Shown here: positions 1-7,431 of the stretch, one piece after another | Numbering within the stretch: position 1 is the first letter of the stretch | Layout of the letters: the number at the start of each line of letters is the position of its first letter | DNA from: Acidobacteriaceae bacterium | GTDB taxonomy: Bacteria; Acidobacteriota; Terriglobia; Terriglobales; Acidobacteriaceae | NCBI GenBank assembly: GCA_031296355.1 | Contig: JARLFX010000389.1 | Span: forward strand, 1 to 14,422 | DNA length: 14,422 nucleotides | Direction: 5' to 3' | The notes under the pieces: model-generated | What the model was told of the DNA's origin: nothing | What the model saw: the letters and a program-made list of their open reading frames with translations, nothing else | The model's database searches: none | Made by a program: the position numbers and the translations under genes

Positions 1-768
1 CGGCCCGGATTTCTTCCAGTTGGAGGGATCGGTAATATTTCCTTTGCCTGAATAAGTCAGCAACCCAAGGCAATACGCTGGGCTGGCGGTGTGGCTTCCG
101 GAGTAAACGACAAAAATGTGTCCCGCGTGATAGAGAGCGGTCGGACCTTCCGCAACGGGCAAGCTTGCTTGTTCCCAGGGCTGGTCAGGCACGATGAGGA
201 GATTAGCTTTGCGAGCAAGTCGTTGCGGATCCGACAGAGGTGCAATCCACACGGCATTCCGGCCGCCCGTTACGCTCACAAACATTAGATAGGACTTGTC
301 CCCAACGCGAAGCAGCGATGGGTCGATTGAAGGCATCCCGGTCTCAACTCTTCCCGCAAAAATGTACGGGCCGAGCGGATCGGCACTTTGCGATTCCAAA
401 GCGAAGATGCCATGGCCACTATTGGCGCCGTCCGTCGTTGCGGTGAAGTAAATCCACCAACGATTTCCAAACTGCCATAGCGTCGGCGACCATATCTGCG
501 TGAATAGCTTTTGGAGAGGATCGCTTGGCGAAGGAGCCCAGACAACCCTTTGTGAGAGCCGCAGATCTTCCATGCGTGGGCTGGACCATAGGGTGATGTT
601 CTTTCCCGTTGTCGCCAGCAGAATGTAGTTGCCGTCGTGGCGTGTGACAAAAGGATCCGCATGATTGATGATCGGGTTCGTCAATGACCCGCCCTGCGCC
701 GTTGCAGTCGCTACAAACACAAACGCAGCAAGAGCGATCACTCTTGCCGCATGCCAAAGTCCAGCCAT
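1..768 (-). CDS. Secreted glycoside hydrolase family 43, probable exo-alpha-L-arabinofuranosidase (C-terminus outside window)
   Basis: This frame stays open for 256 codons from the ATG at 768 to base 1, so the 3' end is missing. Residues 1-24 look like a signal peptide (hydrophobic run, then ATA before QGG), implying periplasmic or secreted action. The fold is a five-bladed GH43 propeller, and all three family catalytic acids are visible: D38 in ADPFV (general base), D149 in IDPSLL (pKa modulator) and E207 in AEGPTALY (general acid). Further family signatures are IWSPTLWQ (92-99) and the SGSHTASPAYCLGLL stretch (223-237), which I associate with the exo-1,5-alpha-L-arabinofuranosidase branch (GH43_26-like). 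The subfamily and substrate are inferred from memory, not from an alignment. An AGAAAGGA ribosome site lies just upstream, and only 23 bp separate it from the GH93-like gene before it, so the two are very likely cotranscribed with the TonB-dependent receptor. Confidence 0.88.
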   Translation of the reverse strand, partial: MAGLWHAARVIALAAFVFVATATAQGGSLTNPIINHADPFVTRHDGNYILLATTGKNITLWSSPRMEDLRLSQRVVWAPSPSDPLQKLFTQIWSPTLWQFGNRWWIYFTATTDGANSGHGIFALESQSADPLGPYIFAGRVETGMPSIDPSLLRVGDKSYLMFVSVTGGRNAVWIAPLSDPQRLARKANLLIVPDQPWEQASLPVAEGPTALYHAGHIFVVYSGSHTASPAYCLGLLTYSGKGNITDPSNWKKSGP

Positions 769-791
769 GGCGATTTTCCTTTCTGCTTTGC

Positions 792-2825
792 TCAGTTCAC
801 AGTCAGATTGAAGGTGGAAGTGGCGGTTGTAGCGCTGGAAGTGGCCGTCACAGTAACGACGTAATCTCCAGTACTGGTGCCGGGGATGGTCACCGGATTT
901 GACGGCGTTGAACCGCTTCCGCCGCAACCTGGAAGGATGATAACGCAGGCCAGCAGCATGAGAACGATACCGTTGCGAATCGCCCTGCGACGCGCACGGA
1001 AAAGCGTGAGGAAACCGAACAAGGACGCGAAGGAAACCTGCAACCATGGATTAAGGCCCAGATTCTGATGAAGGGCAGCTGTCGAAGCGCTTTGCGTGGT
1101 AACTGTGAGGGTGGCGGTTGCTGCCGAAGTGCCGCTGATGGTGACCGCACTGTTGCTGCCGAAGCTCAGGCTTGGCATTGTGGAGGCATTGGCTGGCGAC
1201 GAACTGATCGTCGCCGCCAGGTTGACTGTTCCGGTGAAACCCGCAAGGGGTGTAACAGTAACAGTGGATGTGTTGCCGCTGCTTGCGCCGGCCTTAACGG
1301 TCACCGCGGTAGCAGCGACTTTCAGGCCAGGCAGAACGGAACTGGATACGGTCAGAGTGTCAATTCCAACGGCAGCGGCGAAATTTGCATCGCCGCTGTA
1401 GTTCACCGTCAAGGTTGCGGAACTGCTCGCGAGCGACCCCGCAGGAAGAGAGATGATCGCAGACCCGGAGCTCAACACGGTTGCGACCGAGGTCCAGCTT
1501 CCGGTAGACAACGTCACCGTTCCGGTCGGTTGAGTGTTCGCGCCCGCGACGGTGCCCGCGACGGTGGTGGTGACGTTCATTGGGAGACTGGTGACGTTGT
1601 TTTGAGCCGGAGTCACGGTCACGGTTGCGGCGGTTGTGCCGCCGGTGATTGCGCCACTGCCGTAATACATCACGCAGGTGGTGCCGACATAATCGCTGGC
1701 AAACTCCAGCACGCTTTGTCCATCGACGGAAGGAAGCATGGGCGAGGAGTAGTTCGGGCAATAGTTATCGTAGGCATTCGGCACCTTGATAGGAGCCGGC
1801 ATCGTAGTCCACGAGCCGCTGCCATCGGCGCTGTGGTTGACAAAGATCGTTGAGCCGTTCCCCGAAGAGAGTGTTCCATTCGACTCATACAGCAGTTGGC
1901 CGGTGAGCAGGATGGTGCCATTGGGGTTGACCGTGGAGGGAGCCCAGGCATTCGTCGGGGCGTGTTCGAAGTACTGTCCCGTGGTGCTGACGATGCGGGT
2001 ACCCGCATTGGTGGAGTCGCCCCAGTTCCAACCATCGGTAGATGTGCGATAGAAGGCGGTGCAGGATGCAGGGCCACACATTTCGTAGGACATAAAGTAG
2101 ACGCCGCTCGGCAGCACGTTGATGACAGCCATGCCGGGACGATCGCTCTGAGTCGTAGTGGCCACGGTGTAGGTGGAGTCCTGCCACTTGACGCCGTCGT
2201 AGCTGCGCATTTGGCGGAGCAACTGGCTGTGGCCGCTGACGGTTTCGTCAGAGAAGACGGCAACCAGCGCGCCGTCGGTGGCGACGGTGAATTGAGGCTC
2301 CCACAATCCGCCGCCGGTAGTGCCAACCTTGGTGGTGACGGCAAGGGTCGACAGATATGCCCAAGTGACGCCGCCGTCCTGACTGGCGTAGACCTTTAGC
2401 TGCATGGCCTGCGTCGTGGAGTTCTGCCCGATCGAGCCGGACCAAATCAAGGTTCCAGCGGGCAGCGAGCCCACCTGCTGGGGAAGCTCAAAAAGCGTGC
2501 CGCAGCAGAGACCGCCGTTAAAGTCGGAATCGTGAATTGCCCCTTCCAGCGTAAAAGTGGCGCCATCGGAACTGGCGTAGATATCTTCCTCGCTAGTGCC
2601 GCCCTGGAAAGCGGTAACGCTGGCGACGATCCGTCCGCTGAGCGCTGCATTTGTGGAGTGCGAGATGCGCACCAGGCGCGCGTAGAGGGCGGTGCTTGAA
2701 CTCAGAAGGGTCTTCGACTGAGTTTGCGCTTTCGATTCAGAGGCAAGAACAAGAGCCGCTAACAGGAAGACCAAAGACAGGGATATCCAAAGGCGTTGAC
2801 GCTGAAGCGCAAAGCCACACAGCAT
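792..2825 (-). CDS. Secreted GH93/sialidase-fold beta-propeller enzyme with Ig-like repeats, probable exo-arabinanase
   Basis: The protein has 677 residues. A signal peptide ends near residue 33 (SKA before QTQ). Residues 37 to about 395 form a beta-propeller with Asp-box-like turns at 85-91, 148-155, 208-214 and 262-268. The motifs LWEPQF (E177) and SYEMCG (E248) resemble the two catalytic glutamates of GH93 exo-1,5-alpha-L-arabinanases; their spacing of 71 residues is close to what I recall for the fungal enzyme Arb93A. A sialidase (GH33) role is less likely because I do not see the typical arginine triad context. Residues 400-495 and 500-580 are Ig-like beta domains. The tail (about 590-677) has two hydrophobic segments around ARRRA, then LPGCGGSGS and a last beta-rich stretch. 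The start at 2825 has GGAG 8 nt upstream. The gene follows the TonB-dependent receptor by 64 bp. The substrate is inferred from the neighbouring GH43. Confidence 0.72.
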   Translation of the reverse strand: MLCGFALQRQRLWISLSLVFLLAALVLASESKAQTQSKTLLSSSTALYARLVRISHSTNAALSGRIVASVTAFQGGTSEEDIYASSDGATFTLEGAIHDSDFNGGLCCGTLFELPQQVGSLPAGTLIWSGSIGQNSTTQAMQLKVYASQDGGVTWAYLSTLAVTTKVGTTGGGLWEPQFTVATDGALVAVFSDETVSGHSQLLRQMRSYDGVKWQDSTYTVATTTQSDRPGMAVINVLPSGVYFMSYEMCGPASCTAFYRTSTDGWNWGDSTNAGTRIVSTTGQYFEHAPTNAWAPSTVNPNGTILLTGQLLYESNGTLSSGNGSTIFVNHSADGSGSWTTMPAPIKVPNAYDNYCPNYSSPMLPSVDGQSVLEFASDYVGTTCVMYYGSGAITGGTTAATVTVTPAQNNVTSLPMNVTTTVAGTVAGANTQPTGTVTLSTGSWTSVATVLSSGSAIISLPAGSLASSSATLTVNYSGDANFAAAVGIDTLTVSSSVLPGLKVAATAVTVKAGASSGNTSTVTVTPLAGFTGTVNLAATISSSPANASTMPSLSFGSNSAVTISGTSAATATLTVTTQSASTAALHQNLGLNPWLQVSFASLFGFLTLFRARRRAIRNGIVLMLLACVIILPGCGGSGSTPSNPVTIPGTSTGDYVVTVTATSSATTATSTFNLTVN

Positions 2826-2858
2826 GATTCATTCTCCAATCGTTCATGTACAGAAGGG

Positions 2859-2883
2859 AGCGGGGCTCCAAAGGAGCCCCGCT
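2859..2883 (-). terminator. Perfect 11-bp hairpin between receptor and hydrolase genes
   Basis: AGCGGGGCTCC and its exact complement are separated by a 3-nt loop, just past the receptor stop codon (2890-2892) and ahead of the GH93-like start (2825). On the minus transcript no clean U-run follows (CCCTTCTGT), so it may only partly terminate, or it may act as a stabilising or processing hairpin that sets the ratio of receptor to enzymes. Confidence 0.6.
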
Positions 2884-2889
2884 GGTTGT

Positions 2890-5800
2890 CTAGAAGGTTA
2901 CGCGAATCTGCACGTTGACATTCCGCGGCGGAGAATCCGACGAAGCCGTCTGTCCAGGAACGATGGTGCCGAAGTTCTGGTCCCACGGATTGTTGTTGAA
3001 GCGGGCCGTGAGAATGTTGAAGTGGTTGAGAACGTTGGAAGCCGAGAGGCGCACAGATACCTTCACGCCATCGCGAACATCAACGCTCTTGGAGATAGCA
3101 GCGTCGCTGAGCACCATGGTCTTCATGTGCATCACGCCGGAGTTGGAGTTGTTGATGGCTTCATTCCAGAGCGTATCGACGACCATCCAGTTCGCGTCCG
3201 CCAAGGTCTGGCAGCCGGTACGCGGGTTCAGAATGGAATCGGTCGAACCATGGATGTGATGCATCACGCAGTTCGTCCAACCCTGCACTCGCTGCTGCTT
3301 CCAATCAAGATTCTTGTAGTACTTGTTGGAAGCGAGCGGCAATGCAGCGCCAGGCATCGCAATCGGTTCGCCGCTCTGGATGACCAGTTGCGGAGAGAAG
3401 TCCCAACCGCCGACCACTGCATCGGCGATGCGGTTGTTGTGCAGGTTGAGCATGCGTCCCTTGCCCACCGGCACCTGGACCACGCCGTTGATCTTGAAGA
3501 CCTGCGGCAGTCCCAGGTAGTAAACGCTGCGCTGACGCAGGTTCAGATCCTGGCTGAGCCATCCCCACTGCTCAATCTGCTTGGACCAGGCGTAGTTGGT
3601 GTCAAAGCTGACGCCGTGGCTCATGCGCTGGTGGAAGTTCACCTGCAGGCCGTTGTAGTAGCTCTTGCCACCGTTCATACCGGCAACGGTGACATCGTGG
3701 AACTGCGGGTGTGGACGGTTCATGTCCCACGCCTGATAAGTGCTCGGCGAGTAGTAATCGGTTCCCTTGAAAGCAGCGACGCCCTGGAAGGGGTTACCCT
3801 GCTGCGCCCAGCAATTGCCCCAGCGCGAGGTGTCCGGACCATAAGCCTGCGAGCAGGTCTGCAGGAAGCTGTGGGTCGGATAGTTGGCGTTGTAGTTCAT
3901 GTCGTAACCAACCACGCGGTTGCCTACAAAAGAAGCATCGAGCACGGAGCTCTTGGTGATGCGGTACTGGATACCGAACGAAAATTCGTTGGCGCTCGGG
4001 ATCTTGTAGTTGTGGTTGTAGACGCTCAGGGCGGTACCAACACCGGTCGCAGTGCCGAGCGAGGATCCGGCGGGCTGAATCAAGCCGTTCGGAAACGGGT
4101 TGCTGAGCAGGCCGGTAATCGGGTGAATGCCACCGTCGTTGGTGGCCACCAGCGGGGTAGTCGCTGAAAAACCGTTCTGTTGCAGCATGCCGTTGCTCTG
4201 GAAGTTCGTATAGAACAATCCATAGCCACCACGAACCACGATGCGATCCGTAGGCGACCAGGCAAAGCCGAAGCGAGGTTGAATGTTGTGATAGACGGTG
4301 GCCACAGCGGCACGCGTGCTGCCGTTGACGCCGGCATAGGTGAGACCGCCGGTCAGATTGCCGGCCGCGGGAAGAATCGAAGCCGCGTTGCCCGGCATCT
4401 GCGACTGAACCGCGTTTGAAACGTTCGGATCAAAACCGGTGACCAGTGCATCGTGCGCATCGGTCGGTCCGGTCAGAACGTCGTAGCGGAAGCCGAAGCC
4501 CATTGTCAGTTTAGGAGTCACGCGCCAGTCGTCCTGAATCCAGGGCGCCAGGTACCAGGTGGAGATGAGTTCGTTGGCGTTGATGTTGGCATTGCCGCTG
4601 GAGGGCAGGCCGAGAAGGAACGATGCGAAGCTGTCACCGGAACGGGTGCCCGCGGAGGTGTCCTGCACCGAGTACGTATCCTGGGTCCACGTGGTATCGC
4701 TGCCCACCGCGAAGGTGCCGGGGTTGAAAAAGTGGAACTTGGTGAGACGAAGGTCGGATCCGATGCGGATGGTGTGACGCCCCTTGGTCTTGGAGATATC
4801 GTCTTCCAGCGAGTAGGTGCCCGTGTTTTCGGTGTTCGCAAACCAGCCCATGGTGCTGTAGTTGCTGAAGGTGAACTGACCGAAGAACTTCGGGTCCTGG
4901 AGTTGCTGTGCAAAGGCAGACGACATGCCGTAGGTAGTGGGGCTCACGTTGTTTTCCGGGCTCGTCCACACCACGGAAAAGCGCGTGTAGCCGTAGCGCA
5001 CGTTCAGCACCGTGCTGGGGTTGACCACATCGACAAAGTCAGCCAGGAAGCCACGGCTGGCGCGCGAGAAGTTACCGCCATTTTCTCCAGCGCCGACGAT
5101 GGCGCCTGCGTTGGAGACCTCATCGAATTTTGCTGCGAAGGGACGCACGAAAAACTTGTACTTGTCGCCTGCCATCACGTCGAAGCGGCCGAGAAGATTG
5201 CGGAAGTGCCAGTTGTAGTAGTTGTTGGGAACGGTCAGGTTGTTGGTGCCAATGCGTTGACCGGAAGCAGTATTGCCCACGGTGGGAAGCAACTTGGCAA
5301 TCGCTACTGCGACCGGATCAAGACGGGCCGTAGGAATCACGTTGCCAGGGAATTGATCGCGTACCCAAACGCCGCTGGCGTTCTGGTGGACACTGGCAGG
5401 ATCGTCGATGGTAATGGCCTGATAGCCCGGCTGGTTAAGCAACTCGCTGAAGTCGCCGGTGCGCATCTTGGTAGTCGGATAGCTGAGAAGCAGGCCGCGC
5501 GGCAGCAGTTCGGTATAGTGATCGAACGCGACAAAGAAGAACGGCTTGATGCTGTTCGACTTGGGCAGAACACGCGGAATCGCCAGCGGGCCGCCAGCCT
5601 GGAAACCAAGCTGCGTCTGCTCATTGAACGGGCGCGTATTCGTAGTGGTGTTGTTCAGCCAGTTGGCAAACTTGTTCTGGGTGGTATTGGCGTTCCAGTC
5701 GGTGCGGCGCAGCGAACTCCAGCCCATGCCGTGATACTTTGCGGCGCCAGAGAGCGTGGCCATTTCAATAACGCCACCGGAGGTATGACCGTATTGTGCA

Positions 5801-6522
5801 TCGTAGTTGTTCGCGCTGACCGAGAACTCTTTGGTAGAGAACTGCGGAGGCGTATAGGCGTAGGTATTGCCACCTAGTTCCGCGTCGTTCGGGCTGCCGT
5901 CGATCATGAACTCATTCAGGTACATGAGGCCGCCGTTGATCAGAAACTGCGAGGTCACTGTCCACGGGTCAGTATAGATACCAAGCGGACGCATGTAGAC
6001 GCCAGGCAGATCGTTGCCCAACATCACGGTGTTGCCATTAATGACGGGCAGTTGCTTGATGGTTTCGTTTTCGATATTGAAGGCGCGGGTTGCGCTCTCG
6101 GTTTCCAGCAGCGCAGGCTCGTCCGTCACCACCACCTGCTCGATGTCCGATGCGGGCTTCAGCCGAACATCAATGCTGGTTGCAGCAAACGACTGAAGAA
6201 CAATGCCATGCACTTCAGCCTTGTTCATGCCCTGCGCAGTTGCAAACACTGTGTAGGTATCCGGCTCGAGAAACTGGAAAACGTAAACACCCAGCGCGTC
6301 TGACTTTGCGGGCGATGTTGTATTCGTACTGCCACGCTTGAGTTCAAGCGCGGCATTTGGCACAACCGCGCCAGTGCTGTCCATGACGGTAACCGTCAGC
6401 TTGGCTCGGTAATCCTGTGCGTATGTCGTTGGCGCATACATTCCCAAAGCCAGCACAAAGCAGAACAACGCTGCAATGCGCAACTTGAAGAATGAACCCG
6501 CCATGCCTATCGTGTTTCGCAT
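2890..6522 (-). CDS. Oar-type TonB-dependent outer membrane receptor with carboxypeptidase regulatory-like domain
   Basis: At 1210 residues this is typical in length for acidobacterial Oar-like receptors, far longer than classical siderophore receptors. Residues 1-36 are a signal peptide ending in TYAQ. Residues about 38-122 are a carboxypeptidase regulatory-like (CarboxypepD_reg) beta domain. A plug domain follows (about 125-255), containing IEQVVVT and GGVIEMATLSGAAKYHG, which is the usual plug/barrel junction. The remainder is a beta-barrel ending in VRVTF-type IRVTF with a C-terminal phenylalanine, as expected for an outer membrane protein. It probably imports oligosaccharide using TonB energy. 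The start at 6522 is supported by a perfect AGGAGG (6529-6534) 6 nt upstream. It is the first gene of the operon with the two glycoside hydrolases, and no SusD-like partner is present. The substrate is inferred only from these neighbours. Confidence 0.93.
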   Translation of the reverse strand: MRNTIGMAGSFFKLRIAALFCFVLALGMYAPTTYAQDYRAKLTVTVMDSTGAVVPNAALELKRGSTNTTSPAKSDALGVYVFQFLEPDTYTVFATAQGMNKAEVHGIVLQSFAATSIDVRLKPASDIEQVVVTDEPALLETESATRAFNIENETIKQLPVINGNTVMLGNDLPGVYMRPLGIYTDPWTVTSQFLINGGLMYLNEFMIDGSPNDAELGGNTYAYTPPQFSTKEFSVSANNYDAQYGHTSGGVIEMATLSGAAKYHGMGWSSLRRTDWNANTTQNKFANWLNNTTTNTRPFNEQTQLGFQAGGPLAIPRVLPKSNSIKPFFFVAFDHYTELLPRGLLLSYPTTKMRTGDFSELLNQPGYQAITIDDPASVHQNASGVWVRDQFPGNVIPTARLDPVAVAIAKLLPTVGNTASGQRIGTNNLTVPNNYYNWHFRNLLGRFDVMAGDKYKFFVRPFAAKFDEVSNAGAIVGAGENGGNFSRASRGFLADFVDVVNPSTVLNVRYGYTRFSVVWTSPENNVSPTTYGMSSAFAQQLQDPKFFGQFTFSNYSTMGWFANTENTGTYSLEDDISKTKGRHTIRIGSDLRLTKFHFFNPGTFAVGSDTTWTQDTYSVQDTSAGTRSGDSFASFLLGLPSSGNANINANELISTWYLAPWIQDDWRVTPKLTMGFGFRYDVLTGPTDAHDALVTGFDPNVSNAVQSQMPGNAASILPAAGNLTGGLTYAGVNGSTRAAVATVYHNIQPRFGFAWSPTDRIVVRGGYGLFYTNFQSNGMLQQNGFSATTPLVATNDGGIHPITGLLSNPFPNGLIQPAGSSLGTATGVGTALSVYNHNYKIPSANEFSFGIQYRITKSSVLDASFVGNRVVGYDMNYNANYPTHSFLQTCSQAYGPDTSRWGNCWAQQGNPFQGVAAFKGTDYYSPSTYQAWDMNRPHPQFHDVTVAGMNGGKSYYNGLQVNFHQRMSHGVSFDTNYAWSKQIEQWGWLSQDLNLRQRSVYYLGLPQVFKINGVVQVPVGKGRMLNLHNNRIADAVVGGWDFSPQLVIQSGEPIAMPGAALPLASNKYYKNLDWKQQRVQGWTNCVMHHIHGSTDSILNPRTGCQTLADANWMVVDTLWNEAINNSNSGVMHMKTMVLSDAAISKSVDVRDGVKVSVRLSASNVLNHFNILTARFNNNPWDQNFGTIVPGQTASSDSPPRNVNVQIRVTF

Positions 6523-6619
6523 GGAATGCCTCCTTGCAAATCGAACCCGGTATGTGTTGCGTGTTGCCGCAACCGCGATCCAGGGGTCGGGCCGGAAAAG
6601 AATTTTTCAGCCTCAGCGA

Positions 6620-6644
6620 CGATAGTTGTCTCAAACAACGATCG
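6620..6644. promoter_or_regulatory. 25-bp inverted repeat upstream of receptor gene
   Basis: The arms are CGAT-A-GTTGT (6620-6629) and ACAAC-G-ATCG (6635-6644), pairing in 9 of 10 positions around the 5-nt centre CTCAA. It could be an operator or, if the promoter lies near 6650-6680, a hairpin in the receptor mRNA leader. Confidence 0.4.
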
Positions 6645-6651
6645 CCAAGTG

Positions 6652-6679
6652 GCATTAACACCAATTCGCAATAGGTCAA
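6652..6679 (-). promoter_or_regulatory. Possible sigma-70-like promoter for the receptor operon
   Basis: Reading the minus strand, TTGACC (complement of 6674-6679) and TAATGC (complement of 6652-6657) are 16 bp apart. The -35 matches the consensus well and the -10 only moderately. Transcription would begin near 6645, giving a leader of about 120 nt. The -35 lies inside the 30-bp palindrome, so a protein bound there could block or recruit polymerase. This is inferred from pattern only. Confidence 0.3.
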
Positions 6680-6694
6680 ATGACCCATTGCGAA
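6665..6694. promoter_or_regulatory. 30-bp near-perfect palindrome, candidate operator
   Basis: The arms TTCGCAAT (6665-6672) and ATTGCGAA (6687-6694) pair perfectly. Inner arms GGTCA (6674-6678) and TGACC (6681-6685) also pair perfectly. The only unpaired bases are A6673/C6686 and the central AA. Thirteen of 15 pairs match. The symmetry suits a dimeric regulator. The neighbouring NarL/FixJ-type response regulator is the obvious candidate, but binding is not shown by the sequence. Confidence 0.6.
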
Positions 6695-6765
6695 CTGCAA
6701 CTAATCGTTCTCTGGCTTGCAGAAGCGGTTTTCTTGACATGGACTAATAGCAAGGAGACTATAGG

Positions 6766-7431
6766 TTGAGTATGTGTATGATAGAAGCAAATCCATCCAT
6801 CCCATCTGCGTGTATCCGCATCTTCATTGTCGACGATCATCCTGTAGTCCGCACAGGCCTGCAAACGCTGCTTGAAAGCGAAGACGACATTCAGGTGATT
6901 GGCACTGCGGGATCGGGCAGCGAAGCGATTGCGATGCTGGCCTCTGTCAAGCCTGATGTTGTCCTGATGGATCTGCGCATGCCAGAGATGGAGGGACCGG
7001 AAGCGATTGTGCAGATGCGGCGCGTGCAGCCTAATCTGCGCGTTCTGGTGCTGACCAACTATCAGGAAGACGAGTCGATCGCGCAGGCTTTTCATGCCGG
7101 CGCCATGGGTTATCTGCTCAAGAGTTCTCCCCAGGAAGAGATTCTGAAGGCTGTTCGTACGTTGAACCGCAACCAGCGTTACGTCCCGTCTTGGGTTGCG
7201 TTGCGTCTTGCGCAGGCTACGTGGCGCGAAAAGCCCAGCGAGCGCGAGTTGGAGGTGCTTGCTCTGGTAGCGCGTGGCCTATCGAACAAAGAGATTGCAG
7301 AGAAGCTTTTTATCAGCGACAAGACAGCCCGCAACCACGTTGGCAGTTGCATTGAGAAGCTTTGCGCCAAGGACCGCACCGAAGCGGCAACGATTGCCAT
7401 TCGCCGGGGTCTGATCCGGATGCAGGATTAA
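6766..7431 (+). CDS. NarL/FixJ family two-component response regulator (LuxR-type HTH)
   Basis: The protein has 221 residues. An N-terminal receiver domain (about 17-133) shows the acidic pair D23/D24, phosphoacceptor D69 in VLMDLRMPEM, T97 and K119 in LLKSS. A LuxR-type DNA-binding domain (about 155-217) shows SERELEVLALVARGLSNKEIA and the recognition helix region around DKTARNHV. It should be a phosphorylation-activated transcription factor. The start is a TTG at 6766: AAGGAG (6752-6757) is 8 nt upstream of it, whereas the in-frame ATGs at 6772 and 6778 lie 14 and 20 nt away. The gene stands alone on the plus strand, divergent from the receptor operon and convergent with the histidine kinase, with overlapping stop codons (TTAA). 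Its partner kinase is HisKA_3-type, the class that pairs with NarL-type regulators. Targets are inferred to include the receptor operon. Confidence 0.93.
   Translation: MSMCMIEANPSIPSACIRIFIVDDHPVVRTGLQTLLESEDDIQVIGTAGSGSEAIAMLASVKPDVVLMDLRMPEMEGPEAIVQMRRVQPNLRVLVLTNYQEDESIAQAFHAGAMGYLLKSSPQEEILKAVRTLNRNQRYVPSWVALRLAQATWREKPSERELEVLALVARGLSNKEIAEKLFISDKTARNHVGSCIEKLCAKDRTEAATIAIRRGLIRMQD

Larger units (their letters stand above)
6523..6765. promoter_or_regulatory. Divergent intergenic control region between receptor operon and response regulator
   Basis: These 243 bp separate the receptor gene (leftward) from the response regulator gene (rightward). I see no convincing gene here; the open frames running through are shadows. 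The region contains a 30-bp near palindrome, a second inverted repeat, and the ribosome sites of both flanking genes. Shared control of the two transcripts is inferred from this layout. Confidence 0.7.

Noticed and set aside
285..757. Two overlapping minus-strand frames of 125 and 112 codons near the left end
   Set aside because: They lie in the wrong frames of the GH43 gene, whose own frame carries all catalytic motifs.
1068..1853. Plus-strand open frame of 261 codons opposite the Ig-like region
   Set aside because: It is a shadow of the Thr/Ser/Val-rich repeats read in reverse, with high Arg/Gly/Cys and no ribosome site.
2824..4167. Long plus-strand open frame (447 codons) opposite the receptor gene
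   Set aside because: It is antisense to a clear TonB-dependent receptor, lacks a recognisable fold, and is rich in Val/His/Arg as expected from reading such codons backwards.
4453..5877. Long plus-strand open frame (474 codons) opposite the receptor gene
   Set aside because: Same reason: antisense shadow with no ribosome site or family motif.
6543..6596. Short inverted repeat GTTGC/GCAAC in the receptor leader
   Set aside because: Arms of only 5-6 bp, easily expected by chance in this base composition.
6734..6765. Consensus-like TTGACA at 6734-6739 as promoter of the response regulator
   Set aside because: No acceptable -10 lies 16-18 bp downstream; the only TATA-like run begins 20 bp away and overlaps the stretch between ribosome site and start codon.
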